Part shown: positions 1 through 10,900 of the stretch, piece after piece
Layout: every line of letters begins with the position of its first letter
How positions within the stretch are numbered: the stretch's first letter is position 1
Source of the DNA: Ettlia oleoabundans
Lineage: Eukaryota > Chlorophyta > Chlorophyceae > Chlamydomonadales
DNA length: 12,094 bases
Assembly: GCA_019693395.1 (NCBI GenBank)
Contig: JAAMXP010005884.1
Location: 1 to 12,094, forward strand
Reading direction: 5' to 3'
Translations under genes and position numbers: made by a program
Notes under the pieces: model-generated
Databases searched by the model: none
What the model was told of the DNA's origin: nothing
Seen by the model: the letters and a program-made list of their open reading frames with translations, nothing else

Positions 1-375
1 GCAGGCCGCAGCTTGCACAGGCGGGGGTGGGTGAGGGGCAGGGAGGAACGAATCAGATGGGCCACGTTTGCACAGTCTACTGAGCCGGTGGAGGCCTAGT
101 TGTGACAAGTTCGTTGAAACTTGCGGAAGAATGTGAAGCGATAGCTTGCAAAGACAGGCAGGCAGCGTCCATCCACACTGATGCTGCGCACCAAGTGCTG
201 GCGGAAACCCAAGGTGCCGGTACGTGCGGGCATCCCAGACCTCCAATACTGCCGCACGCACTGCATTGGCGCGATTTCCTGCCTGCCTACCTCGCTGCTG
301 CGACCTGATTTTGTCCTAACACGGCCACCACCTCAGCAAGCAAGCGCCCCGCTGGTCTATGCCGCATGCACTCAC
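1..375 (-). other. Intron of the CBS-domain gene running off the left edge
   Basis: This stretch begins on the minus strand with a good GTGAGT donor directly after the exon ending at 376. The next exon should open with the second and third bases of an Asp codon and continue into a Tyr-Leu-Arg/Lys-like CBS sequence. I looked at every AG in this stretch and found no such continuation, so the acceptor is probably outside the window. Nothing else recognisable is present. The open frames here (for example 102-308 plus) have no family features. Confidence 0.55.
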
Positions 376-1266
376 CGCGCTCCGTGACGAGCCCCACCAC
401 CGCATCGGTTGAGGCATTTGTGATACGGTGGGTGTCCTTATCGCGCATCAGATGCATCTTGGAGGGGTCAAACACAAGCAGGCTGCCCACGTTCGCGTGC
501 GTCATCTGCGGGAAGATTTAGGAGGGGTGGGGCAGGGAAGGACGGCACGGTTGGGTAGGCGGGATGCTGGCCCCATTACAGACTTGATGAGCTTGCAGTT
601 GGCATAGTGGTAAAATGAAAGCTTAACCTGGTTTAGGACGAAACACTGGCAGATATGCAGGCAGGTAACTGCATCAGATGGGGGCTCACGCGGCAAAAAA
701 CGGCGCCCATTTGCGGGTCCAATGGCGGTCGCAGTGGAGCCTGCACTAATACCCCACGACACCTGGCGAGCCCTTGCAAGCCCAGTTTGCTGTGTGCAAT
801 AGCCCCTAACTCGCCTTGCGCACAGCGTCAATGACCCAGTCGTCCGCCGCGCACCAGAGCCAGGCACCGCTGTCCTCAGCCTGCGATCAGAGTCCCACGA
901 TAGTGCTGTTCGGTCTGGCACGGGTGGCGGCCTGTGGGAAGCCGCATAGCGGCCCCCCGGCACCAAAAGCCCTAGCTGCGCACCTTGGCCCGAAGCAGCG
1001 CCTCCACGCGAGTGGTGCCCCACCCCACGGTCTCGGCATCGGGCACCGCGCCCTTTGCCTCCTCCTGCACCGCCTCCGCACTGCGCCAGGCGGTGCTGCT
1101 GCCGAACTGCATGGCGCATCAAACGGAGGGTCTTGCTTGGGTGTCGGAGCGGAACCCATGCTTCCAGTTTCTGGCATGCAAAACTCACCGCCCTGGGGGC
1201 CAGCCGAGAGCTGGCATAGGGTGCCAGCGACCGCGAGATGCCGCACAGCGTCTGTCGAAGAGCCAT
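376..1266 (-). CDS. CBS-domain protein, CBSX3-like, probably mitochondrial (5' part, 4 exons)
   Basis: Spliced model on the minus strand: exons 1266-1189, 1106-984, 880-815 and 505-376, giving 132 residues plus one base, with the 3' part beyond the window. Residues 1-26 (MALRQTLCGISRSLAP...) are rich in Arg, Ser and Ala without acidic residues, like a mitochondrial presequence. Residues 80-132 form the first half of a CBS pair: DDWVIDAVRK, then MTHANVGSLLVFDP, then DAVVGLVTER followed by a split Asp codon, the hallmark VTERD motif. CBS pairs bind adenosyl nucleotides. Plant CBSX3 is a mitochondrial member reported to regulate thioredoxin-o, and the Trp-Leu-Trp-Cys stretch before the first CBS motif resembles it. 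Residues about 104-122 are an extra polar loop inside the CBS fold. All visible introns keep phase (0, 0, 0, 1). The third intron has a GC donor. The start has A at -3 and G at +4. The assignment rests on recalled family motifs, and the missing second CBS domain cannot be checked. Confidence 0.8.
813..814 (-). other. Non-canonical GC splice donor (CBS-domain gene, intron 3)
   Basis: On the minus strand the exon ends ...GTGCGCAAG and the intron begins GCGAGT; the acceptor is CCGCAG at 511-506. Using GC keeps Val-Arg-Lys, so the CBS helix reads DDWVIDAVRKMTHANVG without a gap. A GT donor (GTGCGC) lies 9 bases upstream in the same phase and would remove exactly those three residues. Confidence 0.7.
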
Positions 1267-1793
1267 TCTGAGTTAGTGCTAATATCACAAAGCGAGAGAA
1301 ACGCGGCGGGGAGCGAGAGAAGGGCGATCCGGCGTTTTTGGGCTCCAACCTGGGCCGAGGCTGACTAGGCCATCTGGAACGCTAACCTGATGCGTGGGGG
1401 GAGTTGAGCAGCCCATTATGCAGCTGGTAACGCCGATCACACAAGTTCGATGCGGTTTGAACCAGTGTGTTGACTATGGGCTGCTGCCGCCGCCTGTTGC
1501 CGCCAGCGCACAAAAGTTCCCGCCTTTGACCTTCATTGGGTGAGTTGGCACGGACACTGCGACCCAGACACGGGCTCCAAGCAGCGTAAAATTTACATAG
1601 CTAATACACAACGAAGACAGATTGGGAGGCACTGGTGCCAACAACCGAGCTGCCACAGGCGATCCGGTGAATGTCAACATGCAACGATGCCCTTAAATTG
1701 AAACAGTGAAGCAGTGCATGAGCGTAGGCAGTGAGCTCAAAGAGCGACAGAGCAAAACGGAGAAGAAGTTGAGTTTGGGAAGATGGGCTGCCC
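1267..1793. other. Intergenic region between two minus-strand genes
   Basis: This 527-base spacer lies between the start of the CBS-domain gene (1266) and the stop of the J-domain gene (1794). The right part is expected to be the 3' UTR of the J-domain gene and the left part the promoter and 5' UTR of the CBS-domain gene. I see no convincing TATA box and no conserved coding frame. Open frames here, such as 1474-1680 minus, have no recognisable motif or plausible splice context. Confidence 0.6.
1593..1597 (-). terminator. TGTAA polyadenylation signal of the J-domain gene
   Basis: The minus strand reads TGTAA about 197 bases after the TGA stop at 1796-1794. TGTAA (UGUAA) is the usual near-upstream poly(A) element in chlorophyte algae, and this is the first one after the stop. 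The five-base match alone is weak. Support comes from its position in the spacer before the next gene. Confidence 0.45.
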
Positions 1794-3595
1794 TCATGCG
1801 TGTGGGGCAGGCTGCTGCTGCGGGGCACGTCGTGCTTCGGCATTGCGTGCCGCCGCATGGGCAGCCGCCTCCTCTGCACTCATACCACAGTGCGCCTTGG
1901 TGGCGTCGTCCCCGGTGCCTTGGGGCGGCGGTGGCGCGCAGCCCAGGCAACGGCACACAAGCTGGATGGGAATGCAAATGATTACTAGCACCAGTATCAA
2001 CGCAACCAAGATCTGCATGGCAGGGCAAAGGAGTGGAACAGTTATTGATAGCCCAGCACACGCCAGTGGCGAGGAGAGGCTTGCTCAGCAATCACCACAG
2101 AGTTACACGGCACACCAGCAGGCCACACGATCACAATGCAGCAAACGCAGCGTGTGAAGCAGCTACACTGACCAGTGTGAGGGGGAACATGATGAGCAGC
2201 ACGACGATGCCGGCGCCAGGGATGCGCAGGAACGCCTCTAGCCACTTGGGCAGCTTGACCTGCTGCATGGCCTGCAGCACATCATAGGCAGCAATATGTG
2301 GGCAGCACTTGCTAAGTCACTCGTCTTTCGAGCTGCCGAGTTCCCTATTTGCAACTCTGAAATTGCACATTTGGGGCAAGGCTGGCAAAAAGTAAGTGCA
2401 GCCAATGGCTACGACTCCTGCAGCGGCAGCAAACCGTACGGCACAAGAAGTGGCAGCAGCAGCGGCCAAGCGGGCTCACATTGGTGGCCTCCCACTCTGC
2501 GTAGGACATGCCCTCTGGTGCATCCACATTGATGTCATCCACTGCAGGAGTGAAAAGCTGGACGGGCAACATATAACTGATGGCTACCATGATGGAGCTT
2601 AAACAACCGCAACGCTACAGGCAGGGCAGCAGCCAGGAGCAGCACCCAACAAAATTTCCTGCAGCTTGCAAACTGGAGTCGGGCAAAGAGCAGCGCCAGA
2701 GAGCAGGCAGCCAGGCCAGGGCAGCAGCAGGGCCCCCCATGAATGCAACCCACCATAGGCATCGTACGCTTTCTTCTTGATGGGATTGCTTAGCGTGCCC
2801 CAGGCCTGGTTGAGCACCGCTGACGCATCGGCAGCCTTGGGGTGCTTGCACTTGTCGGGGTGCACCAGCCGGCTGCAGAAGCAGAAATGCGGAGGCAAGA
2901 GATTGAAGGAGTGTTAGAATCGGACTTGGCACACAACAGAGCTGGAAAGGCATCCCCCGTAGGTGACCACGCCTACAGGCAGTGGACACACGGAAAAGGA
3001 CCATGAAGCGGACGAAGCAGCAAGCATTGCACGGAGCAACAGCAGGCTGGCTATTTGCCTGTTCCCCTAAAATTTACCCACCTCAGCTTATAGTAGTTGC
3101 TTTTAATCTCCGCTGCAGCATATGAAAGCGAAGAGCACAAACTGAGCAAGTTTAAGGGGGCAGCCAGCATAGTCAAGCACTAAGCAGGCGGTAACATATT
3201 GCGTACAAGCCAGCAGCGGATTGTGCGTAAATCACAAATGATTTGTGACCTGGTCATGCGCACCTGTAGGCGTGTCCTTCCGCACTTTGAGGCAGTAGTA
3301 GTAGTTCTTTTCAAACTTTAGGATGCGCTCAACTTCAGCGTCGGCATCACTGCAAGCGGCAGAGTGGAAGCAAAGCGGCGCTCAGTGACGCACGTGCTTG
3401 GGGCTGGCAGTGTTTCTGTGATTTTTCGCGGTCCCAGTGAATAATTGCGGTAGGTGGTCGAGCTCTTACGACGAGTTTGGCCTTTCTACGGACAGCTGCG
3501 CACCCAAACTGCGCCAGCTTGCCGGTCATCGACAGGCCTCGAGCCAGGCTGGGTGCTCCGCCGGACTCCACATCCGCTGCTGCGGGTGTTGCCAT
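1794..3595 (-). CDS. Membrane-anchored J-domain (DnaJ-like) protein, 7 exons
   Basis: Minus-strand exons 3595-3504, 3349-3264, 3112-3082, 2872-2754, 2541-2480, 2271-2173 and 2012-1794 join to 236 codons (235 residues and TGA). Residues 46-107 are a J-domain: KNYYYCLKVRKDTPT, then KSNYYKLSRLVHPDK with the HPD triad at 74-76, then NQAWGTLSNPIKKKAYDAY. HPD stimulates Hsp70 ATPase, so the protein should act as an Hsp70 co-chaperone. A conserved-looking linker DAPEGMSYAEWEA follows at 116-128. Residues 151-183 are strongly hydrophobic (one long or two short membrane segments), then CRCLGC and PPPP, then an Ala/Glu/Arg tail of about 45 residues. There is no N-terminal signal peptide. The first-exon donor GTGCGC at 3503 was chosen because it alone gives phase 2 and avoids an immediate stop. 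The start has A at -3 and G at +4. It is transcribed divergently from the TPR gene. The organelle and the exact J-protein class are unknown. Confidence 0.87.
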
Positions 3596-3836
3596 CGTGT
3601 TGCGGGTGTTGTCGTCGCCCGGTTGGTTGAAATCAGCGGGAGGCTCTAAATACGGCGTGCAGAGTCTTGAGACGCAGATTGATATGCCGATCGTTGTTAT
3701 CGCACGCAGGAATCACAATTAAAGGCCTGTAAACGACTCCTGCTGTGCCTGCTATCTGTGCGAGCCATGCTGCTCTCAGGGTGTGGGGTCTTGGAGGGTC
3801 CACCTGCAGCATCGTCATTTGCTGGTTAGAGCAACG
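3596..3836. promoter_or_regulatory. Putative bidirectional promoter between divergent genes
   Basis: Only 241 bases separate the ATG of the minus-strand J-domain gene (3595) from the ATG of the plus-strand TPR gene (3837), so both promoters and 5' UTRs must fit here. AT-richer blocks lie at about 3640-3655 (CTCTAAATAC) and 3711-3735. No clear TATA box or CCAAT box is visible. The element assignment is inferred from geometry alone. Confidence 0.55.
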
Positions 3837-4922
3837 ATGGTGATGTCGACGCCAGCCAGTCTGCTGGCGTCCAAAAACTGGTCCTCGCTCATAAAGCAGC
3901 TGGACGGGGCGCTTGAGACGGCTGAAGAGGACATTCGGTCACAGCTGTTGACCAACAGGGGCTTCTTGCTCCAGCAGCTGGGCCTGTTCCGCAAGGCGCT
4001 CAAGGTTGGGATGTCGCCGGGCATGTCGGTGCTGATCAGCCGTCCCGCGCTCGCCTAGTAGGAGCTACAGGAGTTTGCGGGAACCGATGACAGCCGCGCT
4101 GGATCTGTCTTGCTGTAGCTGCCCCGTACCCACCGCCAGCGGCGCCGCTTGTAAGGCCTGTCGTTTGCTGCCGCTGTCCTTTGCCTGTCTGCCAACTCGC
4201 CCCCTTACGTCTGCTCCTGCATCTTGCAGGATTATGAAGCAGTATTGTCAACATCACCGGGCCATGCAGCGGCCCTGCTCAACAAGGCCAAGGTGCATGT
4301 GGCACTGAAGCAGCTTGAGGTGCGCAAGGGTGGTTGGCGGCAAGTGGCCAGTCGCTTGCTCAACCTCCGCCGCTCGGTTGTTGACCAAGGCGTCTATAGC
4401 TTCTCAAATTGCGACTTATAGATGGTTTGCCTGCTCAACCACCACAGAATGTTAGCTTGTTGCTGCTTGTTGCATCCATAGCTTTGCAATGCCTCACTTA
4501 TTTATCGAGTGCTGCAAATCTCGCCGTTTGCCGGATTGCCTGGCTGGCCGCCTGGCTGCAGGATGCGCGAGATTGCTTGGAAGAGCTTGGCAATGCAGTG
4601 TCTTTGACTGCTGACCTGGCTGTGGTGCTGGAGGGCCAACTGCTGGCGGCAGCGCTGGCAGCGGGGGAGGTGAAGGAAGGAGCTAAGCTGCCGTTGCTGC
4701 CGGCACTCGCGCCCCCGGCTCCCCCTCTGCCGCCCACACCGCCAGCGCCTGCCAAGCCCGCTGCATTTGCAAAGGGATTCCTGTCAGCAAATAGCAAGGA
4801 GGCTTTGCTGCTAGCCAATCCTGCACCACCCGCTCTTACCTTGCCAGCAGCACCTCTAGCAGGCGACGCAGTGCCGCCGGCCCCACAAGCGCAGCCGGCA
4901 CAGCGCAGTAGTGTCCCAGCTG

Positions 4923-4966
<44 letters not shown>

Positions 4967-7900
4967 GGTAGCAGTACCCATGACCCAGCCTCACAAGCAA
5001 TAAGAGCAGCAGCAGCCACAGCAGCGATGGCGACGGCATCTGGGCAGTCATCCGCGTCGGCGGCCCCGCCATCAACAACCGGAATCGACCCTCTCCACAT
5101 GCTGGTCGCAAGAACAAATCCAGACCAAGGTGCGACAGGCAAATTGTTATGTAACTGTGAGTGTCAACTGGTGTACTGCCCACTGGAAAGATGTTTTGGC
5201 GCCTCCTGCTACTTCCTTTCGGCTACTATCGTAATGCTGCTACTGTCTGGCTTGGCTGCATTACAACATGTGATGCTGAAAACAAGGATGTCCCATTATG
5301 GCCTGCCCCCCTTGGTGCTCAGCCTACACATCAACCTCACCCATCCCTCCTCCCACTTCTACAAGCAGGTGTGGGCCTGGCGGTACAGCTTGTGAACAGT
5401 GGCAGCTGCCAGCAAGCCATTGCCATGCTTGATCTGCTGCTGCACCACCACCCAGGCAACCTAGGAGCCCTCGCGGCACGTGGCACAGCCAGGGCGCTGC
5501 TGTTCCAGCTGACCGGTGAGCCTTGTGGTGTGGTGTGTGTTGGGAGTATCTTTTCGTTCTTGCGGTTCATGCTTGTGGCACCTGAAATGGCCCTGCCTTG
5601 AACTGGTCAGCGTTTCAGTGAGTGCATGTACTGCTATCTTGACGCTGCGTTTGCAGACTTGTTCCAGCAGGCGGCGATTAGTTATGTGGTGCATCCCGTT
5701 AGCTGCCTTGTTGACCTCGCATCTTGTACATTCTCGCATGTCTTCTCCATGCAGAAGCTGTTGATGACTTCACCGCCGCTATTGAGCAGCAGCCGCATTA
5801 TGCCGACTTCTACAAGCGGCGCGGGCAGGCACTGGCAGGTGCACGGGTGGATGCTTGGCCTAAAGAGGTTGCTCCTGATGCTGTGCCGCTGCCCCGCTTT
5901 GCTACTGGCACAGCCTTCCTCCGTCTCAGAAAACAAGGATGCCTATTTTGCTGCTGCAATTACCCGATTTGTCGGGAGGTTGGCTCATGCCAGACGTGGG
6001 GCCCTCATCCACTCCATGGCCTCTCCCCCACATCCGATGCTGCCATCTAGCCTCATGCCATGGGTTGGGCAGCAATCTGAAAACGCAGCTAGTGGTTGGC
6101 AGCATTTGTCACCACTGCCTATACGGCGCTGCTGCTATCCCCTTGCTGCAGCCTTGGGAGAGGAGGAGCGTGCAGCAGCCGACGTGCGGCGCGCTATTGA
6201 GCTGAGCCCTGATGCAGCATCCAAGGTGGGGAAGGTTCCGCTTTGCACTTTGCATCAGCATTTCTACGTTCAATTGACAGCCTGCTTGATGTGTTGAGAC
6301 TTTTTCCCAAGCAGGCATTGCTGTCTGCTCGGTCGTCTTGCTTTGTCACACCGCTGTTATACCCTGCACGTCATTAAACTGTTGCTTGCCAACCAACCAG
6401 CCCGGCCAGCCCGCTCGTTTTCTGCCTGTCTGCTTACCTGCTCCATCAGCCTGTGCTACAGGCTGACGGGTATGCAGAGCTGGGGCGCCTTTACCAGCGG
6501 CTAAAAGACTACCGCCGGGCCGAGCGTGAGCTACGGGTGAGGGCGGGATTTGGGGTCGTTAACCTTGCCAAGCTGAGGCATACCTGTTGAGACAGTGTTT
6601 GCTTTTTGGTGCACCAAGGCTACTATAACTGTTGAATCATCGTGCCACGGTGGTCCCTGCCCCCACTTCCCTGCCTATTCCTCCATGCTCTGGCCTCGCT
6701 TGCGCTGCTTTACTTGTGCTGCCTCGTGCGTGCCTGCCTGCAGAAAGCGGTTGAGCTGTCGCCTGCCGGCGGTGACGTGGAGATGTTGAATGCCCTGGGT
6801 CTTTGCCAGGTGTCGCAGGGAGACCTCCAGGTACAGAGGAGGCGCTGCCATAGCACTGCCATGTAACTCACATGCAGCGCCCTGTTGCCCACTGATGTGG
6901 ACTTTAGCTGAAGTCCCGCAAGTCGTCGGTTTCTATTTCTTCTTCCTGCTTGCCGCTTTGTTTAATCTGTGCTGAGGCAGCCGCACTGCTCAAAACGATA
7001 CTGCAGGACGGCATTGCCACCTATGAAGCAGCCCTGAAGCTGCAGCCTGACAACAAGGACCTGTGGCTCAACCTGGGCATGGCCTGCAAGGAGATTTGCT
7101 GGGTGGATCGTGCCGAGGAGGTGGGAGCGGTTATATTGGGATGCACCCTGCTGGAGCGTGCAGGCAGGCAGTCCGTTGGCCAAAAGGGCAGCAAAGATGG
7201 CGGCAGGCAGAGGCAGCAGCGGCAGGCAGCCAGGCAGAGCAACCGTTGACAGCGGCAGTCAGCGTGATGGTAGTGCACCCCTCATCGATTGCGCAGCTGC
7301 CCACTTCTTGACAACTGCACTCTTGATTTTTCTGCTGTCGTGCTGCAGGCGCTGCGGAAGGCTGCCAAGCTGGCTGGTAGGGGCGGTACAGCTGTGAGTG
7401 CGTATCGCCTGCTGGCGCACATGAAGCAGGGACTGGGAGACCACCTAGGGGCGGTGAGGTCCTACCGAAACATAGCAGCTGGCAGCCCAGCAAAGTGCTG
7501 AATCAGTAGTGGGTGGTTAAGGTCATGCTGCACTCCAACTTCCCTTCAGCTGCCTCACAGCTTGTTTTGCCCTGCCAACTGTGCGACATGCGTCTGCCAG
7601 TCCAGCTGCTGACACCTCTCCAATTTGTTTTCATTGGGTTTGATGGGGTCAAAGTGATGTGTGTTGCTGCTGGGGATCAATCCCTGGTGGCTGGGTGCCT
7701 GGCTGCTGCCTGGGTGTTTGGCTGCAGGTGAAGGAGCTGAATCGAGGCATTGCCGCCACCGACAAGGAGAGCCAACGCATAGAGCTGCGCTTCTTGCGGG
7801 GTGCGAGCTGCCCTTTGACACCCCATAACGTTTCAACTTATGCTCCGCACCATCTCAGGCTTGACAGGCACCAACGTGAACAGTATCACGGTATCTAGAC

Positions 7901-10900
7901 ATATTTTCGGCAACGCTACTGTACTGTTGTAGCTCGTACCGCAGTTTCTTTGTCAAGGCACCAGACCGCCACTTGCTGGCCACAAAGACAGGCATCTCCT
8001 GCGAGCTCCTGCCACGATGTGGCACTCGCACCAATCCCAGGCTTTGCCTTGCCTTATCATCTGCCGCCCTTTGCTCCCATTGCTCTCTTCGCCTTCATGC
8101 CTGCGCTCCTGCCTGCTGCAGGCGCCTGCCACCACGCCGTTGGTATGCACAGGGAGGCTGTTGAGGACTATCAACGCACCTTGGAAGCCCAGGAGTCACT
8201 CACACCCACCTCTTCGCAAGAGCTGGTGTCGGTGAGTGGGTTGGGCCCTGGGTGCCCGGTTGCCTGGTTGCCTAGTTGAGTGCGTCGTTCACATTCGAAT
8301 ACCGATCCGCATCAACCGAGACACGTGCGTTGATGGTGCAAACCTACAGGCAGGTTTCCTGGTGCAGCGACCAGTGCTGCTGCTAACGAACGTCGCGTGT
8401 CAACAGTTTGTGCTGTTGCTTTGTCGCATCCCCATGCCCGCAGTTTGTGTGCCTTGCTTTCTACCAAAAGGAGATGGCGTTGTACGTGCGCAAGAACCTG
8501 GACAGGCACGTGCTGTCCTTCTGTGTAGATGCCGATCTGCACCCAGAGTTCAAGGTGAGTGTGGAGGCTATCAGGGTGAGATGACCAGCTAACTCTGTAG
8601 GTTCATATTGCGACTCTGCGTGATACTTAACACGTGCACTGTATGTGGGTGCCAAAGGGCAACTGATCGTAATTGTTTGCTTTCTACCATCTGCTTCCTT
8701 TGTTACAGCTTGTGATCGCTTGTTCCTGCCAGTGAACCACCTCTTTGCCTATGTCCCTGCAGGAACTGTGGTGCAAGAAGGGGCCCCCCGATGCAGCATT
8801 TGTGACTATGTACAGTGCCATCATTCAGGTACAGCCTGCAGTGCAGCCTGCTCCTGGCCTGCTCTATACAGCCTGCTCTGCACAGCCTGCTGTACTGCAT
8901 GTCGCATTGCCACAACTCTATTGCGTGTTGGCGCCTGCTGCTGCCGCACCTCGTGTGCCAGTCCATTTCTGCCTTTGCAAGCAAACATGGCCAGCCGGTT
9001 GGGTTTGCAACTGCAGGGTACCTCCGTCACTCAAATGCTACCTGCTACCACAACGGCCTGCTGTTTCGCTCCCATCTCTTGCACTGCAGCCCCAGCACCC
9101 CAACTGGTCAGCCCCCAAGCCACCACCGCCACCCGCCCAGCTGCTGGAGCCGCTGGTGGAGGCGGCGGATGCTGTTGGGAAGCTGGTTCAGTACAGCCAT
9201 CAGGTACTGTCCTTCGGAGCAGCCTAGCAGGCCTAGTACTCGTCCTATTACTGGTGCCATCTGCGGTGACTGCATGTCGGTGGCCTGGGCGCCTGCATTG
9301 TCTGTCGTTCTAAGCCTATCAGCTGATAGTCATTGGCGCCCGCTGGCCATGCTGTGTGTTTCGCCTCCCACGCTCCCATTGCAGGGCTTCCTGCCCAACC
9401 GCCGCCAGCAGCGCATGGCAGGCCTTGCTGCCATTGAGTTTGCGCAAGCACTGCAGCAGCTGGTAAGTTGGGCAGCGCTACTGCAAAGCTCGACTTTCCT
9501 GCCTTTCAATTGTGCCTGGCACAAGGTGGCAGGGCTGGCAACTTGGCTGGAGAGCTTGGTGCCTCCAAAACCTTCCTTATTATCGTACTCAGCTAGGGTC
9601 ATGCTCAACAAAGACAGCGCGCGCAGTCACCCGCCCGCCCCCTTCCCCCCCACACATACACCCCACCACCACCACCACCACCACACCACCACACACCCTC
9701 CCCCACCCCTGCCGCCCAACCCAACCCTTGCAGGTAGCAGACCGGCGCGCCGGGCGCCCCACCTTTGTGGACAACGCAGGCGCTTCCATCAGCGCGCGGC
9801 GGGGCAGCCGCACAGGGCAACACGAGTTTGGGTGGAGGGATGGCATGGACATCATTGTAAGGTGGCGACAGCTGGCGGAGCCAAACGACCAGGCAAGCAA
9901 TGGTCCTGCAGCTGCTCTGCTGGCATGAGGCTGCCTTGCTGGCTGCATGATCCCTAGGTTCGGGAGGGTCTGTTAGGAGAGGTACCTTAGAGGCACATAG
10001 GTGGTATGCAACATGCATCCAACTATATTGCTGCCCCAGCCCTGCATCCTCAACAGTATTGAGTCTGCCTTGCTACCTGTCCGCTTTTCTGTCTGTTCCA
10101 GACCCACATACTTAAACCCATGTACACATATACCATCCATACACCATTCGTATTCCCGCAGGTTATCTGGGTGGACCTTCTGACAGAGCGGGAGTTCAGC
10201 GCTGGCTTCGGATCTCACACACCCATGTTCACCGGGCAGGTGCGCAGTGCATTGGGGCAAGAACTGTGTCCACAGATATGAATTGCATAATGCAGTGCCG
10301 GCTGCGCAAGGACCGCCTAGATTTGCCTGCGTCGACGGTTAACCACCTTGAAGCCTGACAGATGATGCACTGCCGCCTCGCTGCTACCTACTCATTGCCA
10401 TCTCGTCCTGCCTGCTACATTCACGGTACCGCAGACCAAGTGTGTGCGGTATTACATGGTCTTCCACCGCGCCCTGGCAGTCATGAAGCGCGTGCTTGCT
10501 GCAGAGCAGCGCGCAACAGACGCTAACAACGCCCCAGGTGGGTGGCAGGCATGCGTAGGGACGTGGTGCGGTGCTGTGGGGCACGATCTGGCGTGGGTGC
10601 AGCCTGCAGCGAGGCATGCACAGGAGATTCAGGGTTGCTCTATAGCATTTGATAGCAAAAAGGGTGTCATGTTGCTCTGCCAACTTTCCACCTTGTGCTG
10701 AGTTCTGCAGTTGAGCTTGATACCGAAGAGCGGCAGCGGGCAGTGGCAGAGGCAATGACAGCAGAGCAGATTTGGCAGGTGGGTGGGGCTTGGAATCTTG
10801 GCTGCAGCCCTATTCTTTGCAACCTATGGTAAGCCTTGGGCCTGGCTGGTATGCTGTGGTCCGAGTGCTGTCTTTTGATGCCAGGAGTTGGGGGTGCAGT

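Noticed and set aside
502..1266. Continuous 254-residue minus-strand frame as one protein
   Set aside because: Only its first 26 residues are coding. After 1189 it runs through introns and out of frame with the CBS-domain exons.
3461..3503. GTAAGA donor at 3469 for exon 1 of the J-domain gene
   Set aside because: It is phase 0, so the next exon would begin with TGA. GTGCGC at 3503 gives phase 2 and an open frame into the J-domain.
3783..3836. N-terminal extension of the TPR protein from 3783
   Set aside because: That start is GTG. The first in-frame ATG (3837) has A at -3 and G at +4, and it starts just before the conserved SKNW region.
4498..5142. 214-residue antisense open frame with Ala/Leu-rich product
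   Set aside because: It is the mirror of the long low-complexity exon 3 of the TPR gene. The poly-Leu is the complement of the AGC repeat, and no family motif is present.
6950..7006. Upstream extension of TPR-gene exon 9 (AEAAALLKTILQ)
   Set aside because: It would insert residues inside a TPR that has standard spacing when the exon starts at 7007 after CTGCAG.
9512..9928. His/Pro-rich frame as a metal-binding protein
   Set aside because: The His run is translated from a CAC repeat in intron 16, and the coding frame of exon 17 is different from most of it.
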